Shown in pieces: positions 7,988-16,008 of a stretch of DNA of 50,767 bases. Below the pieces are notes generated by a model. That model worked only from the letters and a program-made list of their open reading frames with translations, searched no databases and had not been told where the DNA came from. Each line of letters begins with the position of its first letter. Positions within the stretch are counted from its first letter, which is position 1. Source of the stretch: Helicobacter sp. MIT 00-7814 (GTDB lineage Bacteria > Campylobacterota > Campylobacteria > Campylobacterales > Helicobacteraceae). A program made the position numbers and the translations under genes. The stretch spans positions 1 to 50,767 of the forward strand of contig NZ_NXLL01000015.1 of assembly GCF_003364115.1 (NCBI RefSeq). Reading direction: 5' to 3'.

Positions 7988-9512
7988 TGAGCTTGTCTTC
8001 CTTAATGTCGTTTTGTTTGTAAGGGATAATGATACTAAACAGCGCGCCATTATAAGTTTTTCCGTCTAAAAACTCAATATTTTGCACGCCCATTGCGCCA
8101 TAAAACTGCTTTTCGACAATCTGCTTTGCCATATAAAGCCCGATTCCTATCCCAGCGGCTTTGTGCTTGGTGGTAAAATAGGGCTCAAAAATCTTATTAA
8201 TATCCTCTAGCAAAATCCCGCCCGCATTATCCCTCACGCGGATACATAAGCTTTCATCATTATCGCTGGGGCAAGTGTGTATGCTTATTTGGATATGGCG
8301 CTGATTTTTTGCCACTTTGCGGATTCTAAATGCATCAATGGCGTTGTTTAAAAGCACCAAAAGCACCTGCGTAAAAGCATTTTCATATCCTAGCACTTCA
8401 TAATCCCCGCGAATATCCAAATCCACCTTAATGCTATCATCCTCCAGCACGCTTTTAATAAGCTCCAAAGAATCCAAAATCGCCTTGTTGACACTAAAAT
8501 GGCTTTTTTCTTTGTTTGGGCGGAAAAAGCTACTAAAGCTCTCAATCGTCTCTGACATATTTTTTGCAATCTTTAGCCCCAACTGCGTTTGAGAATCAAT
8601 AAACACAGAATCTAACTTGCCTGCTTTAAATTTGCTCTGAAAGCTTTGTATGAGCAAGGTTAGCGCGTTAAGTGGCTGGCGCCATTGATGCGCGATATTA
8701 TGTATCATTTCGCCCATTGACGCAAGGCGCGCCTGCTGATAGATGAGCAAATCTTTTTGCTGGTTTTGCTTAACTTCGTGCTCGATTGATTTTTGCAAGT
8801 TTGCATTGAGAATCTGAAGCTCGTTAGTTTTTTGTGCCACAAGGCTTTCTAGGGAATTATACGCGTTATTAATAGAATCTGTGATTGTTTTTGAAAGCAT
8901 AAAAAAGAGGCTCGCTAAAAGCAGCACAAAAAACCCAAGAAGCATAAGGCTACTTTGATAAATAGAATCGCTCACTTCCTTATTGAGACTTGAAAGCTCG
9001 ATGTTGATATGCAAAAGCCTCAAAAAAAGCTTGTTATGCTCTTTTGAAATTTGCGCGCTAAGGATGGAATCTATCTCGCTTGAAAGCGCGCTTTGCTCGG
9101 CTTGAAGCGCGAGGATTTTTGCACGCAAATCTTGCAAAAAGAGATTCTGATATGTTTGCTTAATAGTATGCAAAAACCTATGCGCGCTATCTTGCAAACG
9201 CAGATTTTCTTTGTATTCTTCCCACAAAAGGTGGATTTGGGCTAGCTCCTGTGTCGCGCGACTTTGCACCTCGCCTTGCTTAGAATCCACACTCCGAAGG
9301 GCATCTTCATAAAGTGAATTTATCTCATTAATAGAAAGCACGCTAAATTTTTGGCTTGGATAGTTGCTGTCATAATCCGCCTTTAGCCCCGCCAACGCCA
9401 AAAATCCGGTAAATGAACAGAGCAAAAAAATCCCCACAATAATGTAGAGCAAAATCTCATTTTTTGTCTGTATAGAGGTAGCTTGAAGTTTTTGAGTTAT
9501 ACGCGCAAACAC
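7938..9512 (-). CDS. Membrane sensor histidine kinase
   Basis: This 524-residue kinase has an N-terminal transmembrane helix (about residues 21-42), a periplasmic helical sensor of about 150 residues and a second helix (about 190-212). A coiled coil leads to an H-box ASMGEMIHNIAHQWRQPLN (phospho-accepting His near residue 276). The ATPase domain has the N-box NNAIDAF, the G1 box RDNAGGI and the G2 box GIGIGLYMAKQI. The HQWRQPL form of the H-box is characteristic of Campylobacterota kinases. The likely start is GTG 9512, preceded by AAGGA at 5 nt. Its 3' end overlaps the response regulator, its presumed partner. The stimulus is unknown; the periplasmic part is all-helical with no recognised ligand domain. 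Confidence 0.9.
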   Translation of the reverse strand: MFARITQKLQATSIQTKNEILLYIIVGIFLLCSFTGFLALAGLKADYDSNYPSQKFSVLSINEINSLYEDALRSVDSKQGEVQSRATQELAQIHLLWEEYKENLRLQDSAHRFLHTIKQTYQNLFLQDLRAKILALQAEQSALSSEIDSILSAQISKEHNKLFLRLLHINIELSSLNKEVSDSIYQSSLMLLGFFVLLLASLFFMLSKTITDSINNAYNSLESLVAQKTNELQILNANLQKSIEHEVKQNQQKDLLIYQQARLASMGEMIHNIAHQWRQPLNALTLLIQSFQSKFKAGKLDSVFIDSQTQLGLKIAKNMSETIESFSSFFRPNKEKSHFSVNKAILDSLELIKSVLEDDSIKVDLDIRGDYEVLGYENAFTQVLLVLLNNAIDAFRIRKVAKNQRHIQISIHTCPSDNDESLCIRVRDNAGGILLEDINKIFEPYFTTKHKAAGIGIGLYMAKQIVEKQFYGAMGVQNIEFLDGKTYNGALFSIIIPYKQNDIKEDKLNEPMSQRLKCIVCRGR

Positions 9513-9704
9513 TTTATTCCTTAATTAAATTGCATCATCATAAGGCGCTTAAATCTCGCCCGCCTTAGTTTAAGTCACTTTCGCACGCGTATTCTACCTT
9601 GTCTTAATTGACGAATTTCTAAAATTTTCTTAGAATCTAGCTTTTTAATTTTTTGCAGTTTTAGGCTTGCAAAGTAATATTTTAATTGAGCAAAAGGAAG
9701 CAAA

Positions 9705-11078
9705 ATGAAAAATCTGAAAAATTTTCTACACAAAATACGCGGGATTTTTATCATCATGGCATTTGGCTTTAGTGCGCCTTATGCTTTGGCGCAAGATTTG
9801 CCAAATACTACAAGTGCCACAAACACCAAACCCGCGCCAAAAAAGCCAGCTATAAGCGATAAGCCAATCACTGAAAAAGACTTTTTGGCGCTGCTAAAAG
9901 ATCTGCGCCAAAATGGTGGCGGCATAGATGATGATATGGACGATGACGACGCAGACGATGATTCGCAAGGCAAAGTCGCCTTTGAGAATAGTCCGCAAGC
10001 GCGCGTGATAAATTTCATCAAAACCTACGAAAAGCACAATCTATCATTTCTTGATGATCTAGAATCTAGCGCGAGCCTTGCTAGAGAAAAGGCATTTGTG
10101 GAGCTCTATAGGAAGTATTTGCGCTCGATTTTGCTAGCAGTGATTGGTCTTTATAACCAAGATATGGATGCAGGGTGGATAGGCTCAGGGTGGAGAGTCC
10201 TAGAAAATATTTCTGCTGATCAAGAGCGATTTGTAAGAAGCGTGGCTACTAACTCTAGCAAGGATTATGCGAGATTCTTTGATTTTGTAGCCACACTTCC
10301 TGTGTCTGATTTTTGCGATTCTTCTACTTGCGGGCATTCTACAGAGTTTTATATCGTCGCAAATGCATCAAAAGAGCTACAAACGCCCAAAAACAAAGCG
10401 CGCATCACAAGTATCGCAAATCACGGCTTTGATGGCTATGTCAGCTATATGATAATGACGCCAGGAGGTCAGGAGGAAGCCGTAGAGGATTTTTTTAGCA
10501 GTTTGAGAAGATCTGGGATTAGCGAGCAGCAGCTAGGTGAAATCGTGCGGTTTTTTGACTATGCTGGCGAATATGATGAGTCTGACGATAGCAATGAGTC
10601 AGAATATAGCGAAATTCTTTTGGGAAAGCTAGCACTTTATTGGGCGCATGAGTATTTGACACAGCTGTATAATGCCAAGATGATTTTGCATATTGAAGTT
10701 AAGCCCAATGAGGCGAGCGAGATTTTGGCTCACACTGATTATGACATCTGCGCGGATTCTACGAGCCTAAATAGCGCGACAAAAAAGCTTTGCGAGAAAG
10801 AGGTAGCAAAGTCTATAGATAGCGATGATTTGCTGCCAAATGTCGGCTCGCGCGCAAGTGATATGGACGATAAGCGCGATATAAAAGAGGCGCAAAAGTT
10901 TTTTATCGCGGATAGGCAAAACTGCATAATCACTAGCTATGAGAGCAAAAATGGCGCGCTAATCCCCACCGCCACGCCCTCTTATACCAACAAATCCCCG
11001 CTATGCAAAGCCCTGCAAGAAAGCATCAAAAAGCAGATAAAATCCACGCCACCTATCCAAATAAGCACAAAAAAATAG
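9705..11078 (+). CDS. Exported acidic protein of unknown function, 457 aa
   Basis: The family is not recognised. Residues 1-29 form a clear Sec signal peptide: basic MKNLKNFLHKIR, a hydrophobic core and an ALAQ cleavage site. A Pro/Thr/Lys linker follows, then a striking aspartate tract (GGGIDDDMDDDDADDD, about residues 72-87). The rest is helical and soluble, with four cysteines in the middle (CDSSTC, about 204-209) and later (CADS, KKLCEKE) that could form periplasmic disulfides, and a second acidic patch DESDDSNESEYSE. There are no membrane segments and no lipobox, so a periplasmic or secreted location is inferred. The ATG follows AAGGAAG. The acidic tract could bind calcium or other cations, but no EF-hand loop is present. 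It is divergent from the kinase gene. Confidence 0.75.
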   Translation: MKNLKNFLHKIRGIFIIMAFGFSAPYALAQDLPNTTSATNTKPAPKKPAISDKPITEKDFLALLKDLRQNGGGIDDDMDDDDADDDSQGKVAFENSPQARVINFIKTYEKHNLSFLDDLESSASLAREKAFVELYRKYLRSILLAVIGLYNQDMDAGWIGSGWRVLENISADQERFVRSVATNSSKDYARFFDFVATLPVSDFCDSSTCGHSTEFYIVANASKELQTPKNKARITSIANHGFDGYVSYMIMTPGGQEEAVEDFFSSLRRSGISEQQLGEIVRFFDYAGEYDESDDSNESEYSEILLGKLALYWAHEYLTQLYNAKMILHIEVKPNEASEILAHTDYDICADSTSLNSATKKLCEKEVAKSIDSDDLLPNVGSRASDMDDKRDIKEAQKFFIADRQNCIITSYESKNGALIPTATPSYTNKSPLCKALQESIKKQIKSTPPIQISTKK

Positions 11079-11090
11079 GTGCAATAATGC

Positions 11091-11119
11091 AGAATCTAGA
11101 TTTGGCAAATTTAGATTCT
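11091..11119. terminator. 13-bp hairpin built from an inverted pair of the TAGATTCT motif
   Basis: AGAATCTAGATTT pairs with AAATTTAGATTCT (one G-T pair) around a GGC loop, starting 12 bp after the stop of the exported acidic protein. No T-run follows. The stem consists of two inverted copies of the over-represented motif, as happens with uptake-sequence pairs that act as terminators in Neisseria. A terminator role is inferred. Confidence 0.55.
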
Positions 11120-11419
11120 AGCACTTGGAGAGTTACCAAAGAGACTTGCTCTGTTTAATAGTAGATTTAAGATATTTTTTGTCATTTAGGGATTGGAAGC
11201 CCGAAGCAAATCTATTCTATTAATTGAACTACTTTAATAAATATTACTCATCAAAGCTTTACTTCGCATGCATTGATAAGATTTAGAGTTTCTCTAGCGC
11301 TATTTGGTATTTAAAGAATCTGTTTTCTTTAAATATGCATCTACGCGGGAGTAAATCCCGCTACGCGCTCATACTCAGTGTTTTTTGTTGATTGGAATTT
11401 TAAGATTTTCTTGTGTCGG
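11120..11419. other. Gene-free gap between convergent genes
   Basis: Nothing coding was found. A second perfect 6-bp hairpin, GCGGGA-GTAAA-TCCCGC, lies at 11345-11361, in the right place to end ppsA transcription (minus strand) or readthrough from the left. The rest is AT-rich and featureless by eye. Confidence 0.5.
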
Positions 11420-13849
11420 CTAAATTTTTAGGTTTTTTTCCAATTCCGCGACAAATTGCCATGTTTTTACCACAGAATCTGGGTTGAGTGAGATTGAGCT
11501 AATGCCCTCTTTTACGAGGAATTCTGTAATCTCTGGGTAGTCGCTTGGCGCTTGTCCGCAGATTCCACAATATTTATTGTGGCGTTTGCACGCTGCGATA
11601 GCTTGCTTAAACATCGCAAACATCGCCGGATTGCGCTCATCAAAAATATGGCTTACAAGCTGTCCATCTCTATCCACACCCAAAGTGAGCTGCGTAAGGT
11701 CATTTGAGCCGATAGAGTAGCCATCAAACATACTCAAAAACTCATCAGCCAAAATCACATTCACAGGCAGTTCGCACATTACATAGATTTCTAGCCCATT
11801 GCGCCCAGATTCTAGCCCATTGCGACGCATAATCTCAAGCACCTTTCTCCCCTCCTCTGGCGTGCGCAAAAATGGAATCATCACTTTCATATTTGTAAGC
11901 CCCATCTCATCGCGCACCATCGCTAGCGCCTCGCATTCCCACTCAAACGCCGTGCGATAAAGATCAGAATAATACCTACTCGCCCCGCGATAGCCTAGCA
12001 TTGGGTTTTCCTCTTGTGGCTCGTAGCCCGCACCTGCGACCATTCCGCGATATTCGTTTGACTTAAAGTCGCTTGTGCGCACAATCACAGGATTTGGATA
12101 AAACGCCGAGCAAATCATACCAATGCCTTCAGCAATCTTTTTCACAAAGAAATCCTTTGGATTCTCATAGCCTGCCATGAGTTTTTCAATCTCTGTGCGC
12201 TCCTTAATCTCCTTGCCTTTGCCATTTTGTATGTCAAGTAACGCGAGCGGGTGGGCTTTAATCTGATTTAGCACGATAAGCTCCATACGCGCCAGCCCCA
12301 CGCCATTATTTGGCAATTTTGAGAATCCAAAGGCTTTTTCTGGATTCCCAACATTCATATAAATTTTGGTTTTTGTCTTGCCGAGATTATCAAGCTCGAT
12401 TGCCTCGACTTCGTAATCGCAAATGCCCGCATACACGTAGCCTTCTTCGCCCTCTGCGCAAGAGACGGTGACTTCCATACCGGTATAAAGCCTATCTGTC
12501 GCGCCCACCGCACCAACAATTGCCGGCACACCGATTTCACGCGCTACGATCGCCGCGTGACATGTGCGCCCACCGCGATTTGTAATCACAGCCGCAGCCT
12601 TTTTCATCGCTGGTTCCCAATCTGGGTCGGTGTTGTCAGTTACGAGAATTTCACCCTCTTTAAAGGTATTCATATGCTCGATATCATTGATAATGCGCAC
12701 TTTCCCCGCGCCAATCTTCCCGCCAATCGCGCGCCCTGTGATAATCACCTCGCGCTTTTCATCGCTATTTTTAAATTTAAAGGTTTCTAGGCGATTGCGA
12801 GATTCTTTTTTGATAGCTTGACTTTGCACGGTTTCTGGGCGCGCCTGCACGATGAAAATTTCACCACTATCGCCATCTTTTGCCCATTCCATATCCATAG
12901 GGCGATATTCGCCTGCTTCTTTAGTGTAGTGCTCCTCGATTTTCATCGCATAGCGCGCGAGTACGAGGATATCTTCATCAGTGATTGAGAAAGTGCGAAG
13001 TTCTTTTTGTGTGGTTTTGATATTTTTTGTAGGGTGTTCGCTTCCGCGAGGTGCATAAACCATTTTTTGGTGTTTATGTCCGAGCTGGCGCTTTATGATA
13101 GGGCGTTTGCCTTCTTTCAGCGTAGGTTTGAAAACATAAAATTCATCAGGATTCACAGTTCCACCCACGACATTTTCGCCAAGTCCCCAAGATGCGGTGA
13201 TAAACACTGCGTCCTTAAAGCCCGTCTCTGTATCGATACTAAACATAACGCCCGCACTTCCCCTATCAGCGCGCACCATTTTTTGCACGCCCACAGAAAG
13301 CGCGACTTTGAAGTGATCAAAGCCCCTTGAAGCGCGATAGCTCACCGCTCTATCGGTAAATAACGACGCCAAACAAGATTTAATATAATGGATAAGCTCC
13401 GCCTTGCCTTTAACGCTTAAATAAGTATCTTGCTGTCCGGCAAAGCTCGCATCGGGTAAATCCTCCGCAGTAGCCGAGCTACGCACCGCTACATCGGCTT
13501 CTTTCATACCATATTCTTCACTCAAAATTTTATATGCTTTAAAAATTTCTTCTCTCAAATCATCAGGGAAAGGCGTGCCAAAGATGAGTTCGCGGATTTT
13601 TTTAGAACGCGTTTTAAGCACATCGATTTCAGTTACATCTACGCCTTCAAGTAAATCTTGGATTTTTTGTCTAATCCCGCCAGAATCTAGCAAATACCAA
13701 TACGCCTCACTTGTGATTGCAAAGCCATTTGGCACTTTTATGCCTTCACTTACTAGCTCTTGAAACATCTCTCCAATGCTCGCGTTTTTACCGCCCACAA
13801 TGGGGACATCTCTATTATTAAGTTCTTTAAAAAACTTTATATACTTCAT
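11420..13849 (-). CDS. ppsA: Phosphoenolpyruvate synthase (pyruvate, water dikinase)
   Basis: PpsA converts pyruvate and ATP to phosphoenolpyruvate, AMP and phosphate, the entry to gluconeogenesis. The 809-residue enzyme shows the N-terminal ATP-grasp half ([11 protein letters not shown], then [20 protein letters not shown]) and the swivelling phosphohistidine domain with [18 protein letters not shown], the His being the phospho-carrier (about residue 432). The C-terminal TIM-barrel has [15 protein letters not shown] and the catalytic Cys in [10 protein letters not shown]. Length is typical. It stands alone, with AGGAG upstream of the ATG and a TAAAAT box about 50 bp upstream. With PorGDAB it brackets pyruvate use in an organism expected to grow on organic and amino acids. 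Confidence 0.97.
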   Translation of the reverse strand: MKYIKFFKELNNRDVPIVGGKNASIGEMFQELVSEGIKVPNGFAITSEAYWYLLDSGGIRQKIQDLLEGVDVTEIDVLKTRSKKIRELIFGTPFPDDLREEIFKAYKILSEEYGMKEADVAVRSSATAEDLPDASFAGQQDTYLSVKGKAELIHYIKSCLASLFTDRAVSYRASRGFDHFKVALSVGVQKMVRADRGSAGVMFSIDTETGFKDAVFITASWGLGENVVGGTVNPDEFYVFKPTLKEGKRPIIKRQLGHKHQKMVYAPRGSEHPTKNIKTTQKELRTFSITDEDILVLARYAMKIEEHYTKEAGEYRPMDMEWAKDGDSGEIFIVQARPETVQSQAIKKESRNRLETFKFKNSDEKREVIITGRAIGGKIGAGKVRIINDIEHMNTFKEGEILVTDNTDPDWEPAMKKAAAVITNRGGRTCHAAIVAREIGVPAIVGAVGATDRLYTGMEVTVSCAEGEEGYVYAGICDYEVEAIELDNLGKTKTKIYMNVGNPEKAFGFSKLPNNGVGLARMELIVLNQIKAHPLALLDIQNGKGKEIKERTEIEKLMAGYENPKDFFVKKIAEGIGMICSAFYPNPVIVRTSDFKSNEYRGMVAGAGYEPQEENPMLGYRGASRYYSDLYRTAFEWECEALAMVRDEMGLTNMKVMIPFLRTPEEGRKVLEIMRRNGLESGRNGLEIYVMCELPVNVILADEFLSMFDGYSIGSNDLTQLTLGVDRDGQLVSHIFDERNPAMFAMFKQAIAACKRHNKYCGICGQAPSDYPEITEFLVKEGISSISLNPDSVVKTWQFVAELEKNLKI

Positions 13850-13894
13850 TGCGATTTGCTCCTAGGGTTGATTTGAAAGTTAATCAAGGCGAAC

Positions 13895-13900
13895 ATTTTA
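13895..13900 (-). promoter_or_regulatory. Candidate -10 box of ppsA
   Basis: The minus strand reads CAATAAAATG, a TAAAAT hexamer 46 bp upstream of the ppsA ATG at 13849. Confidence 0.4.
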
Positions 13901-13964
13901 TTGAAACAAAGCTTAAATTTGTTTAATTGCAGAAGAGATTTTAAACTTTTAGTGTAGTTTTGGC

Positions 13965-13993
13965 TAGATTCTAAGATTTTTTGATGGAATCTA
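13965..13993. repeat. Inverted pair of the TAGATTCT motif
   Basis: TAGATTC (13965-13971) and GAATCTA (13987-13993) can form a 7-bp stem with a 15-nt loop. It lies in the gap between the ppsA promoter and the end of the outer-membrane protein gene, so it could end transcription of the latter. Confidence 0.5.
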
Positions 13994-14115
13994 AAGGCTA
14001 CAAAAGCCCTCCTTGCTTAAAAATCTTGCTTTCCAAAGTCTGCTTTCAAAAAGCCTTTCATTTTTAAAAGTCCTAGATTCCAAAAGTTTGCGCCTCCAAA
14101 AAAAGCCCTAAAGCC

Positions 14116-15381
14116 TTAAAATGCTAGCTTTAGCCCAAAATTTAGCGCGGTAGTGTGTGGATAGTAGAGTTTTTTGCCCGCGTGCGTGTTTAAGAGATTA
14201 AACAAAAAAGAAGTGTGCTCGCTTAGCCCAAACTCAAGCAATAAATTTACCTCATTTACCCTATCAAAGCCCCCTTGTGCGAATCCATAAGGCGTGCTAA
14301 AACGCGTGCTTCCATACACAAGGGCTAAAGAGATTCTATCAATGCTAAAGTTGATTTTCCCAAAGCCTAGGCTCGCGTCACTTCCGAGCAAAAACGCCCT
14401 GCCTCCCCACATAAAAAACGGGCTGACATTATTCCCCACAGCATTAAGACTCCCAATGCCATTTGCGCCGCTCATAATAAAGCCCCCGCTTAGCTCCAAG
14501 CCATTGCGCATTGTGTCTATGAAGTCTTTTACACCAATATAAGCGCGTGTGTCAAAGACAAAGCCATTTGCGCCCAGCGCGCGGTTGTAGTATGGGCTGT
14601 TTGCGCCTTCAAAGCTTGTCGTAAAATGCGCGTTTGCGCCAATGTAGGAATTTGAGACTTCATAGCGGAACGCCACCTTTGCGCCAACTGCGTTAAAAAC
14701 GCTGGGCGTAAAGATTCCATAACCTTTGATTGAAAGAATGTCGTTGAAAGTGTATTTAATGCTCGCGTTTAAAAGCCCAAAGTTGTTGTGTGGATTGACA
14801 TTGACAAGCCCGCTCATTTTGTTGTATTGCACATAGCCGCTAGATTTCGCCCAAAATACCTCAATGAGCGTGTTTGAAAGTGATTTATTCCTTAGCCACG
14901 CGCCATCGATGAGCCTATCTGCCCACTCACTTTTGGCAAAGATTCTCCCCACGCGCACGCTTGTATCACCATCAAAGTATTCTAAATAAGATTGCCCCAG
15001 CATTGTAGGCGCGTAAAAATCCCTCGCAGAATCTCCCTTAATCGCGCTAGAAGTCCTGCCAATAGAGTTTATATCATCGCTCCACACAGAGTTTTTATCC
15101 GCTTGATAAAAATCCGCACTTGCGCGAAAGCTAATCATAAAACGCCAGCTTTTATAAAACCCCGAGCGATACGCTAGCCCGATACTTCCCACGCCATAGC
15201 CGCTATTAGTGAGATCGCTTCCTTGCACCTCCGCGCCCCGCACATTTGTGCTAGAGCCATAAATCACAACATCGCCATTTGAAATGCCATTCTCTAGCGC
15301 CTCATCAATGCTTTCATACGCCTGCAATGCGCCAAAACTTGCAAAAAATACCACGCTTAAGATTCTATAAATTTTACCCAT
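14116..15381 (-). CDS. Hof/OprD-like outer-membrane porin family protein
   Basis: This 421-residue protein has a signal peptide (MGKIYRILSVVFFASFGALQA), then alternating beta-strand sequence throughout and a terminal phenylalanine (NFGLKLAF), the hallmark of a beta-barrel inserted by Bam. Motifs such as SIGLAYRSGFYKSWRF, DGDTSVRVGRIFAKSEWADRL and GANAHFTT match the Hof family and OprD-like outer-membrane proteins of Helicobacter. The likely role is a porin or substrate-specific channel; the substrate is not evident. The start ATG 15381 follows AGGGAATTAG. Upstream, on the minus strand, two TTGACA boxes (reverse complement of 15411-15427) lie about 30-45 bp away and may be promoter or operator elements. 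Confidence 0.85.
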   Translation of the reverse strand: MGKIYRILSVVFFASFGALQAYESIDEALENGISNGDVVIYGSSTNVRGAEVQGSDLTNSGYGVGSIGLAYRSGFYKSWRFMISFRASADFYQADKNSVWSDDINSIGRTSSAIKGDSARDFYAPTMLGQSYLEYFDGDTSVRVGRIFAKSEWADRLIDGAWLRNKSLSNTLIEVFWAKSSGYVQYNKMSGLVNVNPHNNFGLLNASIKYTFNDILSIKGYGIFTPSVFNAVGAKVAFRYEVSNSYIGANAHFTTSFEGANSPYYNRALGANGFVFDTRAYIGVKDFIDTMRNGLELSGGFIMSGANGIGSLNAVGNNVSPFFMWGGRAFLLGSDASLGFGKINFSIDRISLALVYGSTRFSTPYGFAQGGFDRVNEVNLLLEFGLSEHTSFLFNLLNTHAGKKLYYPHTTALNFGLKLAF

Positions 15382-15410
15382 CTAATTCCCTGTTTTTAAG
15401 ATTGTTCAGT

Positions 15411-15427
15411 TTGTCAATAATTGTCAA
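15411..15427. promoter_or_regulatory. Two TTGTCAA direct repeats one helical turn apart
   Basis: TTGTCAA occurs at 15411-15417 and 15421-15427, a 10-bp period, in the divergent region between the outer-membrane protein gene and trmL. On the minus strand each reads TTGACAA and could serve as a -35 box. The spacing also suits a dimeric regulator. Confidence 0.35.
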
Positions 15428-15447
15428 ATGTCGGCGAAAGAATATGC

Positions 15448-15453
15448 TACAAT
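15448..15453 (+). promoter_or_regulatory. Candidate -10 box of trmL
   Basis: ATGCTACAAT contains TACAAT preceded by TGC, an extended -10 form common in Helicobacter. It lies about 80 bp before the chosen start at 15531. Confidence 0.45.
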
Positions 15454-15530
15454 CGGATTTTTTAAGTCAATTTGTAAAAGCATAAATTGTGCCATCACAA
15501 CGCTTTTATTTTAAAAATAAGGAATCCTCT

Positions 15531-15995
15531 ATGCTACACATTGTCCTAGTAGAGCCACAAATCCCGCAAAACACCGGCAATATCGGGCGGCTTTGCGTGG
15601 CGACAAACTCCACCTTGCACCTCATCAAACCACTTGGTTTTAGCACAGCTCAAAAAGAGCTAAAACGCGCCGGGCTAGATTATTGGCAGAATCTCAAAGT
15701 TTATGAATGGGAAAATTTAGATTCTTTTTGGGAATCTTACCCGCCAAATAACGCGCATTTTTTCTTTAGCACCAAAGCGCGCAAACTCCACTATGAAGCG
15801 CAATTTAAGACAGAATCTTTTTTGTATTTTGGTAGAGAAGATAAGGGGTTAGATTCTCAAATTCTTGCGCGCTTTGAAACTCAAATCTACAAACTCCCAA
15901 TGAGCGCGCTTGCACGCAGTATAAATCTCGCTACTTGCGTTGGTGCGGTGACTTATGAAGCCCTGCGTCAAAATGGAATCTACAAAGAATTTTAA
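15531..15995 (+). CDS. trmL: tRNA (cytidine/uridine-34-2'-O)-methyltransferase
   Basis: TrmL is a SPOUT-class methyltransferase that methylates the ribose of the wobble base in tRNA(Leu) isoacceptors. The 154-residue product has the knotted SPOUT motifs VEPQIPQNTGNIGRLC at the N-terminus, GREDKGL (about residues 104-110), and NLATCVGAVTYEALRQ near the end. An earlier in-frame start at 15489 is open, but ATG 15531 has AAGGA at 7 nt and begins exactly at the conserved MLHIVLVEP. It is convergent with pflA, with a gap of only 13 bp. Length and motifs fit the family well. Confidence 0.93.
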   Translation: MLHIVLVEPQIPQNTGNIGRLCVATNSTLHLIKPLGFSTAQKELKRAGLDYWQNLKVYEWENLDSFWESYPPNNAHFFFSTKARKLHYEAQFKTESFLYFGREDKGLDSQILARFETQIYKLPMSALARSINLATCVGAVTYEALRQNGIYKEF

Positions 15996-16008
15996 GCTTT
16001 TAAAAAAC

